A DNA stretch of 64,000 bases from Bacillota bacterium (GCA_023443745.1 JAEZTB010000002.1:203158-267157); one strand, 5' to 3'. Shown: positions 54,244 to 63,904, counted from the first letter of the stretch. The notes: generated by a model from the letters alone, not told the origin. Numbers and translations are program-made.

Positions 54244-56880
54244 TCATTCAAGGAGTTCTTCCATCTGCTGTTTGGCTTCGGCAGATAATGCATCCTTTAG
54301 ATAATGCCGATCTGTTGTTTGTTTTTCCTGGAAGGCCTGAATGACTCTTTCATTAGCTCTTTCAATTTCTTCCTTCAGTTCTCGGGCGGACAGTACGGCA
54401 CAGCCTGACCCCCTGATAATAATCTGCTGCAAACCATCTGATGTCGCAACAGTTATGTTATATTTCTTCTGATTATCATGGGCAAATTTTTCAATAAAAT
54501 GGTCTGCTGTTTGTGCCTCCCTGGTATACACTAAATGGATATTATCGTAGTTGATGATTTCCTCATGATGCCTCTGAACGCGATAGGCATCAAATACAAC
54601 GATGACCTCACCATTTTGAACGCTTTTATATTTACTGAGCTGATCGAGCAATTTTGATCGCGCACCATCCATATTATCTTCTGCAAGTTCTTTGAGCTCA
54701 GGCCACGCAAAGACAATATTATAGCCATCTACAAGGAGATATTCTTCTTTGTTTTCTTTCGGTTTGCCTATATAGGTAGTCGGTTTATAATAACTTTCGG
54801 CAGCTGTTCTTCGTTTTTTCCAAACAGATTTTTTCCCTTGATTTGCATAAGAAGCTTGATTAAGGATCCTGTCAATCTCCTCCGGATCGATCCACCTCTC
54901 CCCTGTTTGTGTAGACCGATTTTCAGCTGCTTCCTCCAGCAAATCATCTTTATTTTGAAAGTAACTTTCTACATGCATATAGTCCTTTACTTCATCCCAA
55001 TTAACTAAAAAGCCGGCACCATTTGCACAGAACACAGAGCCTGTCGGATTTTCAACGTCCCTTTCAGAATCGTATTCCATCATCTCTATGACCTCTTCTG
55101 TATTATGGCAGGGTTCATACCCCTTCAAACTGCAAAAGAGCCTGCCAAGACCTTTGGTATAGGCAATTACATCTTTCTGATAATTTCTCATGGTAACAAC
55201 AGGGGCACTCCCTGTAAGAATTGCCATCTCCCCTTCTATATATGAAATTTGGCATGTCCCATGCATTTTCTCAACGTCGGTCATGGCGCGTCCCACCATT
55301 TTCTCCGGCAGCTCCAGATGAAAGGCATAATACGGTTCCAACAATAGTGATTCTGCTTCCATTAAGCCCTGGCGCACTGCACGATAGGTAGCCTCTCTGA
55401 AGTCACCGCCTTCTGTATGCTTATTGTGTGCCCGGCCTGACACCAAAGTAATTTTCATATCTGTAATGGCTGACCCTGTGAGAACTCCTTTATGAACCTT
55501 TTCTTCCAGATGGGATAAAATAAGATTCTTCCAGCTTTTACCCAATACATCATCACTGCAATCTACTGCAAACTCCAGACCGCTTCCCCGCTCCCCCGGC
55601 TCCATTAACAGATGAACCTCCGCATAATGCCGCAGTGGTTCAAAGTGCCCTACTCCTTCTACGATATTTGCAATAGTCTCTTTATAAACAATCCTGCCTG
55701 AATCGAAGGATACCTCAGTACCAAATCGGCTTTTTATAAGACTTTGCAGGATTTCGATCTGCACTTCGCCCATTATCTGTACCTGGATTTCCTTAAGCTG
55801 TTCATTCCAAACGATATGAAGCTCCGGATCTTCTTCCTCGATCTGGCGCAGTTTAGGAATCATCACTCTTGGGTCACAGCCTTCCGGAAGTAAAATTTGA
55901 TAGGACAAGACAGGTTCCAATACAGGTGTATTCGAAGCTTCCTCTCCCCCTAAACCTTCTCCCGGCTTTGTTTGACTAAGACCTGTTACTGCACATACAG
56001 TGCCGGCTTCTGCCTCATTCACTGCTTCAAATTTCTGACCTGAATAAATTCGGATCTGATTAACCTTTTCTTCCCAAACCCCATTATTTAAAACATCTCT
56101 TACCTTAAGTCTCCCGCCTGTAATTTTCATATAGGTGAGGCGGTTTCCCTGCTCGTCCCTTGCTATTTTAAATATTTTAGCCCCGAATTTTTCAGGATAG
56201 GAAGGACTATCCGTAAACTTTTCAATACCCTGAATAAAGGCTTCAACCCCATCTAATTTCAAAGCCGAACCAAAAAAACACGGGAACACCTTTCGCTCCC
56301 TGATAGCCTTTTTAATCTGTGGGATTCCAATACGTCCTGTCTGCAAATAGGCTTCCATCAAGGGTTCATCGCACATGGCCAATTGGTCGTTAAAGTCCTC
56401 TGTCACACCTTGTCCGAATTCAATACATCCGTCACCCAACTGTTTTTTTAGTTCATCCATTAATTTTGCTTTATCAGTCCCGTTTTGATCCATTTTATTA
56501 ATGAAAATAAAAACCGGAATCCCATATAGAGCCAGTAACCGCCATAAGGTTTTAGTATGCCCTTGAACGCCATCTGCTCCACTTATCACTAAAATGGCAT
56601 AATCCAGCACCTGAAGTGTTCTCTCCATTTCAGTTGAAAAATCCACATGACCCGGGGTATCTAATAAGGTAACTTGTATATCAGCCACTTCAAACACGGC
56701 CTGCTTTGAAAAAATAGTTATCCCTCTTGCTCTCTCGAGATCAATGTTATCCAAATAGGCGTCCTTATTGTCCACCCTTCCCAATTTTCGAATTTTGCCG
56801 TTCAAATAAAGCAAACTCTCTGATAATGTTGTCTTGCCCGCATCTACTTGTGCCAGTATTCCAATGACCAATTTTTTCAT
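54244..56880 (-). CDS. Tet(M)-like translational GTPase fused to a C-terminal NYN nuclease domain
   Basis: 878 residues. Residues about 1-640 are an EF-G/ribosomal-protection-like GTPase: AQVDAGKTT (P-loop), DTPGHVDFS and FINKMDQNG. The C-terminal YLLVDGYNIVFAW starts a NYN (YacP/Rae1-like) domain at about 713, with acidic residues Asp718, Asp764 (VVFDAY), Asp793 (TADHF) and Asp815 (ATSDG). A linker of about 70 residues joins them. Ordinary Tet(M) ends near 640, so about 240 residues are extra. The pairing suggests ribosome-directed mRNA cleavage or rescue from stalled or drug-bound ribosomes, rather than classical tetracycline protection alone. Confidence 0.88.
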   Translation of the reverse strand: MKKLVIGILAQVDAGKTTLSESLLYLNGKIRKLGRVDNKDAYLDNIDLERARGITIFSKQAVFEVADIQVTLLDTPGHVDFSTEMERTLQVLDYAILVISGADGVQGHTKTLWRLLALYGIPVFIFINKMDQNGTDKAKLMDELKKQLGDGCIEFGQGVTEDFNDQLAMCDEPLMEAYLQTGRIGIPQIKKAIRERKVFPCFFGSALKLDGVEAFIQGIEKFTDSPSYPEKFGAKIFKIARDEQGNRLTYMKITGGRLKVRDVLNNGVWEEKVNQIRIYSGQKFEAVNEAEAGTVCAVTGLSQTKPGEGLGGEEASNTPVLEPVLSYQILLPEGCDPRVMIPKLRQIEEEDPELHIVWNEQLKEIQVQIMGEVQIEILQSLIKSRFGTEVSFDSGRIVYKETIANIVEGVGHFEPLRHYAEVHLLMEPGERGSGLEFAVDCSDDVLGKSWKNLILSHLEEKVHKGVLTGSAITDMKITLVSGRAHNKHTEGGDFREATYRAVRQGLMEAESLLLEPYYAFHLELPEKMVGRAMTDVEKMHGTCQISYIEGEMAILTGSAPVVTMRNYQKDVIAYTKGLGRLFCSLKGYEPCHNTEEVIEMMEYDSERDVENPTGSVFCANGAGFLVNWDEVKDYMHVESYFQNKDDLLEEAAENRSTQTGERWIDPEEIDRILNQASYANQGKKSVWKKRRTAAESYYKPTTYIGKPKENKEEYLLVDGYNIVFAWPELKELAEDNMDGARSKLLDQLSKYKSVQNGEVIVVFDAYRVQRHHEEIINYDNIHLVYTREAQTADHFIEKFAHDNQKKYNITVATSDGLQQIIIRGSGCAVLSARELKEEIERANERVIQAFQEKQTTDRHYLKDALSAEAKQQMEELLE

Positions 56881-56998
56881 AATTAAATGTCCTTCGCTGT
56901 CGGATATATCTATAATACCAACAACTTAGAAATCTAACAAATTTCATGTCATACCTTAGTACCTGATAGACCACAAAATATTCGGTTCTTATTATACA

Positions 56999-57027
56999 AT
57001 TATATTGCATACACCTTCTGATGTTAA
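56999..57027 (-). promoter_or_regulatory. Promoter of the GTPase-NYN gene
   Basis: On the minus strand TTAACA (57022-57027), exactly 17 nt, TATAAT (56999-57004). It gives a leader of about 110 nt before the ATG at 56880. A second weaker pair, TTGTTA (56935-56940) and TATTAT (56912-56917), also 17 nt apart, lies closer to the gene. Confidence 0.65.
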
Positions 57028-57096
57028 AAACTATTAGAAAAGAAGATCTGGGCAAGTTATCAATTAGCAAAAGAGTGCCATAGCAAAGCCCCCAAC

Positions 57097-57122
57097 AACT
57101 TTTTATTCCCGTATAAAAAGTT
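57097..57122. repeat. Inverted repeat between divergent promoters
   Basis: Perfect 10-bp arms AACTTTTTAT and ATAAAAAGTT around TCCCGT. It lies upstream of both the GTPase-NYN and TetR promoters. It could be a transcription barrier or a cruciform-forming site; there is no single obvious role. Confidence 0.55.
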
Positions 57123-57144
57123 ATTAGGTTTTAGTGAGTAAAAA

Positions 57145-57195
57145 TTGAAATTCACTAAACAATGTAATATACTTTATATGAACATGTTCATATAA
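57145..57195 (+). promoter_or_regulatory. Promoter and 22-bp palindromic operator of the TetR/flavin-reductase operon
   Basis: TTGAAA (57145-57150), 17 nt, TATACT (57168-57173). Right behind the -10 is a perfect 22-bp palindrome (57174-57195) with half-site TTATATGAACA. A second dyad TTTAGTGA/TCACTAAA (57130-57137, 57152-57159) flanks the -35. The palindrome covers the start site, so repression by the TetR protein encoded just downstream is likely. Confidence 0.8.
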
Positions 57196-57232
57196 GTATA
57201 TTTGAAATGGAAATGCCATAGAAGGAGCCGTC

Positions 57233-57769
57233 ATGCCAAAGCTAATCGAGAATATTCAAGAAACCATACTTGAGGCAGCAAAATGCGAGCTGCTTGAATC
57301 AGATTACAGCGGTTTTACGATACGTACTGTTGCAAAAAAATGCGGCATAGCGGTTGGTACAATCTACAATTATTTTCCTTCCAAGGATATACTCGCTGCT
57401 TCCGTCATGCTTAAGGACTGGAATGAAGCGCTCTCCGCCATGCGGCAGGGCTCGTGTAAATCAGGAACCATCACTGAAGGTTTACATGCCATATATAAAG
57501 AAATTGAAAAATTTTCTTCAGTATACAGAGAGGTTTGGTCACAGTATTCATTTACCGGTAAATTTGCATCGGAGTACTCAGAACGACATAATCTTCTGCT
57601 TAACCAGCTTACTGAAATCATACATCCCCTGCTCTTGCGCTTTGATGCTGCCGAAGATAAGTTTCTTGAAAATTTCGTAGCCGAAAATCTTTTGCTTGCA
57701 GCCATGAAGCAAAGTAACTTTCAGTCTCTAGCTGCCCTATTTGACCGCATATTTATCCATAAAAGGTAA
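57233..57769 (+). CDS. TetR family regulator
   Basis: 178 residues with the HTH GFTIRTVAKKCGIAVGTIYNYFPSK at about residues 23-48. The ATG follows AGAAGGAG. A short helical ligand domain follows. It lies 11 nt upstream of the flavin reductase gene, in the same operon, and downstream of the palindromic operator, so it is very probably autoregulated. Confidence 0.9.
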   Translation: MPKLIENIQETILEAAKCELLESDYSGFTIRTVAKKCGIAVGTIYNYFPSKDILAASVMLKDWNEALSAMRQGSCKSGTITEGLHAIYKEIEKFSSVYREVWSQYSFTGKFASEYSERHNLLLNQLTEIIHPLLLRFDAAEDKFLENFVAENLLLAAMKQSNFQSLAALFDRIFIHKR

Positions 57770-57780
57770 AGGAGAAAGTT

Positions 57781-58707
57781 ATGAGCAGTTTCAAAAACCT
57801 CAGGATTGTTGACAACTTTTATCAAACCTCTGCTTTCTTTCCGATGCCGACAGTATTGGTCGGCACGATAGCGGAGGACGGTTCCACTTCTTTGGGGCCG
57901 TATTCATTGGTGCAGCCCTACTATGTCGCGGGCAGGGATTATTATGCCATGCTGCTTTGTGCACGAAATTCCTCCAATACGTCACAGCATCTGCTGCGCT
58001 ACGGAAAGTGCAGCCTAAATTTCATTCCTGATGACAAAAAGTACTTTAAAGAGGCGGTACGCCTCGGATTCCCCGGAGAAAAGCCCGAGGAAAAAATGAA
58101 GAGTTGCACCTTCACCCTTGAAGACGGACAGATGGCTATGGAGTATCCCGATGAATTACGCCCAAAAGTGATCACAGAAGCATACCAAGTATTTGAATGC
58201 ACGTGGATGAGTCAGCTGGACGGCGCACACGTCGATGTACCAGGCTGTCTGGACGGCTATGAGCCGCCATATCATGATTTTAATGGTATTACATCAAAAT
58301 TCGGCGCGCACTTCATCCTTCGGGTAGATAAGATTTTGATGAAAGAAAAATACTATAATGCCATTGTCAATGGTGTTCGTACCAGCACTTTCCCCAGTGT
58401 GCCTGTTGATTACGGTTATCGTGACAGTAAGAATTTCTGGTATACACGATTCCGTCGCCCTCATGCTGAGCTATTGCCCATACGCGAGGCCTCCATCGAT
58501 TCGGTGCGCTATGCCGCGGACCGCATTGACGATGTGGTGAAGTTTACGGATGACGCTTGTGCAATGATGGTAAAAGTTCCTCGAATATTCCTGCCGACTG
58601 CGTTGAAAGGATGCGTTGCCTGGGCAAAGGAAAACGATGTTTCACTGATTAACGCAGAGCATATGAAGATAATCAATGACAAACGAGCAAAAGAAAAATC
58701 TAAATAA
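57781..58707 (+). CDS. Flavin reductase-like FMN-binding protein
   Basis: 308 residues of the FMN-binding split-barrel (flavin reductase-like) fold: FFPMPTVLVGTIAEDGSTSLGPYSLVQPYYVAGRDYYAMLLCARNS (cut here; positions about 20-65), then a GKCSLNFIPDD loop and a long C-terminal extension of about 120 residues. Such proteins bind FMN and reduce flavins or quinones. The ATG follows AAAGGAG. It is co-transcribed with a TetR gene and probably detoxifies the compound sensed by it. Confidence 0.84.
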   Translation: MSSFKNLRIVDNFYQTSAFFPMPTVLVGTIAEDGSTSLGPYSLVQPYYVAGRDYYAMLLCARNSSNTSQHLLRYGKCSLNFIPDDKKYFKEAVRLGFPGEKPEEKMKSCTFTLEDGQMAMEYPDELRPKVITEAYQVFECTWMSQLDGAHVDVPGCLDGYEPPYHDFNGITSKFGAHFILRVDKILMKEKYYNAIVNGVRTSTFPSVPVDYGYRDSKNFWYTRFRRPHAELLPIREASIDSVRYAADRIDDVVKFTDDACAMMVKVPRIFLPTALKGCVAWAKENDVSLINAEHMKIINDKRAKEKSK

Positions 58708-59095
58708 GTGTCAAGCAATCATCACAAAAGGCAGCGACATACTGCACGCTTTGGTTCGCCGCGGGCCCCTGCGTTCCTGTTTACTATTCTCACTGCCCTG
58801 GCCAAGCGGAAAAAGAATGGTAAAGAGGCCATTATTAAGTTCTCAAAATGGACCCTCTCCGAAGAGATGGCCGGTGATAGCAAATACGGAAAATTAAGCT
58901 TTAAAGAATATATTAAAAGCTGCTATTAGTTGGGGGTATCACTATGACTTTTCAAGAAGCACTGCCTTCTGCATTGATATAGTTCTGGTGTTCCTGGCAT
59001 TGTTCCATGTTATCACTGAAACGGTATCCTTGGGTGCATCGAGATTGAAACTGACGATATCAGGATGGCACGCGCACTTGCCGCGTGTACTCAGT
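58708..59095 (+). pseudogene. Decayed region after the flavin reductase, with remnant frame 58708-58929
   Basis: A 73-codon frame from GTG 58708 (ending in KLSFKEYIKSCY) has no ribosome-binding site of its own; its second half (ALAKRKKNGKEAIIKFSKW) looks like true protein, but I cannot name it. Beyond it is only a short MTFQEALPSALI peptide and untranslatable sequence. The stretch of over 400 nt to the pfl operon holds nothing else except the terminator at its end. Confidence 0.45.
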
Positions 59096-59122
59096 AAAAA
59101 AAGCCGGACCCCCAGGTCCGGC
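59096..59122 (-). terminator. Rho-independent terminator of the pfl operon
   Basis: Perfect 8-bp arms GCCGGACC (59103-59110) and GGTCCGGC (59115-59122), followed on the minus strand by a run of seven T. It lies 18 nt after the pflA stop codon. Confidence 0.92.
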
Positions 59123-59140
59123 GCATTCCTATAATAATAC

Positions 59141-59860
59141 TTATACTACATTTATCTTATACTTTCTCAACGTGCTCTTAATTTTTTCTATAGACGCTTT
59201 TTGTGGTGGCGGAGTATCCCCAAGCTCGTATTCTAAATTCATCTGCTTCCATTTATACTCCCCCATTTTATGAAAGGGCAGGATTTCAACACGGCTTATG
59301 ACTGTATACTTTGAAAGATATTCAGCCATATTTTCAATATTATCATCGTCTTCCGTAATACCCGGTACGACCACGTGCCGTATCCACACTTCTTTTCCTA
59401 TCTGCTCCAGGTAATGCAGAAGCTTTAGAGCGTCCTCATTTCCTTTCCCTGTAAGTTCCTGACACTTAAAGGTATCAATAGACTTGATATCCAATAATAC
59501 AAGATCAACTTCATCAACTGCATGCTTGCATGCGCTCAAAGGTATCGCTCCTGAAGTATCCACAGCTGTATGAATTCCGTGCTTTTTGCATTCCTTGAAA
59601 AGCTCGGCAGCAAAATCCGCCTGCAAGAGCGGTTCTCCTCCTGAAAGGGTTATACCTCCTCTTTTAATGAAGCTCTTGTATTTTAAGATATCATCCATGA
59701 GTTCATCGACAGAATACTTTTTCCCGGAATAAAGCTGCCAAGTGTCAGGATTGTGGCAAAACTTGCACCTTAAAGGGCAACCCTGTAGAAAAATCACATA
59801 TCGGAGGCCTGGCCCGTCAAGTGTTCCACAGGTTTCGATTGAATGTACATAACCTTCCAT
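59141..59860 (-). CDS. pflA: Pyruvate formate-lyase activating enzyme
   Basis: About 239 residues from ATG 59860 (MEGYVHSIETCGTLDGPGL); the in-frame ATG at 59899 has no ribosome-binding site. The radical-SAM motif is CKFCHNPDTW within QGCPLRCKFCHN (CxxxCxxC). It makes the 5'-deoxyadenosyl radical that creates the glycyl radical on PflB. ITLSGGEPLLQ and VDTSGAIP follow as usual. Directly downstream of pflB. Confidence 0.95.
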   Translation of the reverse strand: MEGYVHSIETCGTLDGPGLRYVIFLQGCPLRCKFCHNPDTWQLYSGKKYSVDELMDDILKYKSFIKRGGITLSGGEPLLQADFAAELFKECKKHGIHTAVDTSGAIPLSACKHAVDEVDLVLLDIKSIDTFKCQELTGKGNEDALKLLHYLEQIGKEVWIRHVVVPGITEDDDNIENMAEYLSKYTVISRVEILPFHKMGEYKWKQMNLEYELGDTPPPQKASIEKIKSTLRKYKINVV

Positions 59861-59899
59861 TATTGCCACTCTCCTTTCACCTTTCTCATCCCATATCAC

Positions 59900-62119
59900 T
59901 TAAAATCTTTCATGGAATGTCCTGTTGATGACATCCATCTGCTGCTCTCTTGAGAGCTTAATAAAGTTAACGGCGTAACCGGAAACCCTTATGGTCAACT
60001 GCGGATATTTCTCCGGATGATCCATGGCATCCAGCAGTACTTCCTTATTCAATACATTGACATTGATATGGTGGCCGCCCTCACTGAAGTACCCATCCAT
60101 AAGGCTGACAAGGTTTTCGATTCTTTCATCATCAACCTTGCCCAAGGCTGCCGGAACAATGGAGAATGTATAGGATATGCCATCTTCGCTATAATCATAG
60201 GGAAGCTTCGCAACGGAAGCCATGGATGCGATACATCCCTTGGTATCTCTCTTGTGCATGGGGTTTGCTCCGGGAGCAAAAGGCTCGCCATGCTTTCTTC
60301 CGTCAGGAGTACTACCGGTTTTCTTTCCATATACAACATTCGATGTTATGGTCAATATCGACATTGTAGGCTTACTGTCCCTGTATGTCTTGTGCTTGCT
60401 TAGTTTGGTCATAAAGCTCTTGACAAGGTCTACGGCGATATCATCTACTCTTGGATCATTATTACCGAACATCGGGAATTCACCCTCTATTTTATAATCC
60501 ACAACAAGTCCATTTTCATTCCTCACAGGCTTGACCCTTGCGTATTTTATTGCCGACAGGGAGTCCACCACTACCGAAAGCCCGGCTATACCGCATGCTG
60601 ACGTTCTTAATATTTCTTCATCATGCAGCGCCATCTCTATTCTTTCATAGCAGTACTTATCATGCATGTAATGAATGATATTCAGTGTATTGATATACAG
60701 CTTTGAGAGCCATTCCAGCATAGCATCAAACTGCTTCATAACTTCATCATAATTAAGGTACTCAGAGCTGATCGGAGCCAAAGCAGGGCCTACCTGTTCC
60801 CCGTAAATTTCATCTTTTCCACCGTTTATGGCATACAATAAGGCCTTCGCAAGGTTTGCTCTTGCTCCGAAGAACTGCATCTGCTTACCGATCTTCATGG
60901 CTGATACACAGCATGCAATCCCATAGTCATCCCCAAATTTCTCTCTCATCAAATCATCATTTTCGTATTGAATTGAGGAAGTTGCTACCGATAGCCTTGA
61001 ACAGAAGCTTTTGAAGTTCTCCGGAAGTCTGGGTGACCACAACACAGTCATATTGGGTTCCGGCGCTGCCCCTAGGTTTGTCAGCGTATGCATGAATCGA
61101 TAGGTCATTTTTGTAACCATGTGCCTTCCGTCCACGCCTATACCGCCAAGAGATTCAGTAATCCAGGTAGGATCTCCTGAAAACAACTCATCATATGAGG
61201 GTGTTCTCAAGAACCTGACCATTCTGAGCTTCATCACAAAATGATCTATAAATTCCTGAATCTGTTCCTCTGTATACTTACCTTCAACAAGGTCTTTTTC
61301 TGCATAAATATCAAGGAAGTTGGAAACTCTTCCAAGGCTCATTGCTGCCCCGTTCTGTTCTTTTACAGCAGCCAGATATGAGAAATAAAGCCATTGTACC
61401 GCTTCTTTTGTATCAGTAGCAGGCTTGCTTATATCATAGCCATAGCTTGCAGCCATTTCTTTCAGCTCATGGAGAGCCCTTATCTGTTCACTGATTTCCT
61501 CACGCTGCCTGATGACCGGTGTATTCATAATGTCAAAGACGTAATTTTTCATGACCTCTTTTTTCTTGTCTATCAGAAAATCCACGCCATAAAGGGGAAC
61601 TCTTCGATAATCACCGATAATTCTACCCCTGCCGTATGAGTCCGGCAGTCCTGTTATAATACCTGTATGTCTGGCTTTTTTCATTTCTTCGGTAAAAGCG
61701 TCAAACACACCATCATTGTGGGTTTTTCTGTATTTAAAAACTTTCTCAACCTCTGGATCCATCGGCCTGTTGTACGCTTTTAAAGAAGTCCTTACCATTC
61801 TGATTCCACCAAAAGGCATGATTGCTCTTTTTAAAGGTTCATCAGTCTGAAGGCCGACTATTGATTCAATATCCTTATCTATGTAGCCGGGTTTATGAGA
61901 ATCAATAGTGGAAATAGTATGGGTATCGATATCCATTATTCCGCCCTTGTTGCGTTCCTCTTTCATTAAATCTTTAACTTTAGCCCACAATTCGGATGTT
62001 CTTTGAGTCGGTGTTGTTAAGAAACTATCATCGCCATCATAAGGCGTATAGTTTTTCTGTATAAAGTCCCTTATATCAACTTGAACATTCCATTTGCCAT
62101 CCTTGAATTTCTTTCTCAT
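59900..62119 (-). CDS. pflB: Formate acetyltransferase (pyruvate formate-lyase)
   Basis: 739 residues, normal size. The adjacent catalytic cysteines are Cys403-Cys404 (GIACCVSAMK), and the glycyl-radical site is Gly714 in RVSGYAVNF. It converts pyruvate and CoA to acetyl-CoA and formate without oxygen. GGGGGAGG lies 5 nt before the ATG. The next gene on the strand, pflA, lies 39 nt downstream. The glycyl radical is destroyed by oxygen, in keeping with an anaerobic host. Confidence 0.97.
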   Translation of the reverse strand: MRKKFKDGKWNVQVDIRDFIQKNYTPYDGDDSFLTTPTQRTSELWAKVKDLMKEERNKGGIMDIDTHTISTIDSHKPGYIDKDIESIVGLQTDEPLKRAIMPFGGIRMVRTSLKAYNRPMDPEVEKVFKYRKTHNDGVFDAFTEEMKKARHTGIITGLPDSYGRGRIIGDYRRVPLYGVDFLIDKKKEVMKNYVFDIMNTPVIRQREEISEQIRALHELKEMAASYGYDISKPATDTKEAVQWLYFSYLAAVKEQNGAAMSLGRVSNFLDIYAEKDLVEGKYTEEQIQEFIDHFVMKLRMVRFLRTPSYDELFSGDPTWITESLGGIGVDGRHMVTKMTYRFMHTLTNLGAAPEPNMTVLWSPRLPENFKSFCSRLSVATSSIQYENDDLMREKFGDDYGIACCVSAMKIGKQMQFFGARANLAKALLYAINGGKDEIYGEQVGPALAPISSEYLNYDEVMKQFDAMLEWLSKLYINTLNIIHYMHDKYCYERIEMALHDEEILRTSACGIAGLSVVVDSLSAIKYARVKPVRNENGLVVDYKIEGEFPMFGNNDPRVDDIAVDLVKSFMTKLSKHKTYRDSKPTMSILTITSNVVYGKKTGSTPDGRKHGEPFAPGANPMHKRDTKGCIASMASVAKLPYDYSEDGISYTFSIVPAALGKVDDERIENLVSLMDGYFSEGGHHINVNVLNKEVLLDAMDHPEKYPQLTIRVSGYAVNFIKLSREQQMDVINRTFHERF

Positions 62120-62304
62120 AAAACCTCCCCCAATCTAATCGATTTTTAAGGACCATTCAAATCCTCATAACAACTATAAAATATCGTTTTGCACGTATTG
62201 TATAATGTATATTGTATACACTTTACACTATAAATTATAACGCATAGAATGGTGTTTATCAACCCCCAATTCTACACCGCTGATGTATTTTTGTGTCTCA
62301 TAAA
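62120..62304. other. pfl upstream region next to the insertion element
   Basis: A+T-rich stretch with overlapping partial palindromes (TGTATACAATATACA-like, near 62200-62220). It should carry the pfl promoter, but no -35/-10 pair stands out. The insertion element begins at about 62305, roughly 185 nt upstream of pflB. Confidence 0.5.
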
Positions 62305-62386
62305 TTGAAAAAGTAAATTCCACCCCCATAGGGACATGGTATGGAAATTAGTTTTTCAAACACAATACTGGAAGTTAGTCTTTCAA
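62305..62386. repeat. Cluster of subterminal repeats at the left end of the IS
   Basis: Three related 18-bp units: forward at 62305-62322, inverted at 62342-62359 (TGGAAATTAGTTTTTCAA) and inverted at 62369-62386 (TGGAAGTTAGTCTTTCAA). The right end carries further copies at 63781-63798 and 63977-63994. They probably are transposase-binding sites. Confidence 0.7.
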
Positions 62387-62428
62387 ATAGTTATGATGTC
62401 TGTGGCGGTGCCCTTTTAGGAGATACTT

Positions 62429-63727
62429 ATGAACAAGAACAGACATTTAGCTCAGTCAGAAAGAATCATCATTGAGCAGCGGTTGTTGGCAAAAGAGTCA
62501 TTCAAAAGCATAGGTTGCGAGCTTGGTAAGGATCCAACCACCATTGCAAAAGAGGTAAAGAATCATATCCAGTTTAAAAAGACCGGTTGCTTCGGAAATC
62601 GCTACAACGACTGCCTCGTACGCAAGGATTGCACCGTTAGGCACCTTTGTGGTAACCACAGGTGCAATCGAATCTGTCGCTTATGCGATTTACGTTCCTG
62701 CTCATCCCTGTGCCCTGACTATCATCAGGTAATATGCCGAAGACTTTCAAAGCCCCCCTATGTCTGCAATGGATGTGAACGACGCAAATCCTGCACATTG
62801 GAGAAAAGAATTTACTCGGCGGCTCATGCACAAAAGGAATACGAGGTAGTTCGTTCCGAATCTCGGCAAGGAATTCAGCTTACCCAAGAGGAAGCCTTAA
62901 GGCTAGATTCCTTAATCAGCCCCCTCCTCATTAAGGGCCAGTCCCTCCACCATATATGTATTGGCCATGCAGATGAAATTATGGTTGATGAACGTTCTCT
63001 TTACAACTATGTGGACAATGGTATCTTTACAGCTAAAAATCTCGATATGCCCCGTGTTGTACGCATGGGAAAACGTAGAAAAAAGAAAGATTGCTTCAAG
63101 GTAGATAAAAAGTGCCGAATAGGGCGAACTTATCAGGATTTCCTGAAGTTCTTGCAAGAAAATCCGGGGCTTCCTGTGGTGGAAATGGACTCTGTGGAGG
63201 GAAGAAAAGGAGGCAAGGTTCTTCTGACCCTACATTTTACAATACCCCAGCTTATGCTTGCGTTCATCAGGGATACCAATACCTCACAGTCTGTCATCGA
63301 CATTTTCAACCAGCTCTATCTGATCCTGCATCCTAATCCCTTTCGTAGACTGTTCCAAGTACTGCTCGGCGATAACGGGAGTGAGTTTTCCAATCCTTCT
63401 ACAATTGAGACTGCCCCCCAAGGCGGCATAAGGACGCGTGTCTTTTTCTGCGATCCTCAGGCTTCTTATCAGAAGGGGGCTGCTGAAAACAATCATACCT
63501 TAATTCGTCGTATAGTCCCTAAGGGAACTTCTCTCGACTCTTTCACTCAAGAGGATATCTCCCTTGTGATGAATCACATAAATTCCTATGGGAGGCCAAA
63601 TCTCGGTGATAAAACCCCCTATGAGGTCTTTGCTACGCTTTACGGGGAAGACATTCTAGGGAAGCTGGGCGTAATACTTATCCCACCAGATAAGGTCACC
63701 TTACGCCCATCCCTTCTTAAAAAATAA
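62429..63727 (+). CDS. IS30-family transposase
   Basis: 432 residues. N-terminal HTH (about 8-45, LAQSERIIIEQRLLAKESFKSI), a Cys-rich Zn-like region (about 55-130, with CGNHRCNRICRLCDLRSC) and a DDE domain: Asp in EMDSVEG, Asp in LLGDNGSEF, Glu in KGAAENNHTL. It is full length and lacks frameshifts, so the element may be active. GGAG precedes the ATG. Confidence 0.93.
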   Translation: MNKNRHLAQSERIIIEQRLLAKESFKSIGCELGKDPTTIAKEVKNHIQFKKTGCFGNRYNDCLVRKDCTVRHLCGNHRCNRICRLCDLRSCSSLCPDYHQVICRRLSKPPYVCNGCERRKSCTLEKRIYSAAHAQKEYEVVRSESRQGIQLTQEEALRLDSLISPLLIKGQSLHHICIGHADEIMVDERSLYNYVDNGIFTAKNLDMPRVVRMGKRRKKKDCFKVDKKCRIGRTYQDFLKFLQENPGLPVVEMDSVEGRKGGKVLLTLHFTIPQLMLAFIRDTNTSQSVIDIFNQLYLILHPNPFRRLFQVLLGDNGSEFSNPSTIETAPQGGIRTRVFFCDPQASYQKGAAENNHTLIRRIVPKGTSLDSFTQEDISLVMNHINSYGRPNLGDKTPYEVFATLYGEDILGKLGVILIPPDKVTLRPSLLKK

Positions 63728-63904
63728 ATAATGATAAGAGGCACCGCCAGCCTTAACTCCATAAATGCAACTGGCAAGGGTGGAATTTACTCTTGCAAAA
63801 AGTCAGTTAATATTTCACCCTTGGTTCATTGTACCCAAAAAGGGGTGGCTTTGACCCTTCTCAGCTATATTTTACATAATTATTGATCAGAAATCACTAC
63901 ATTT

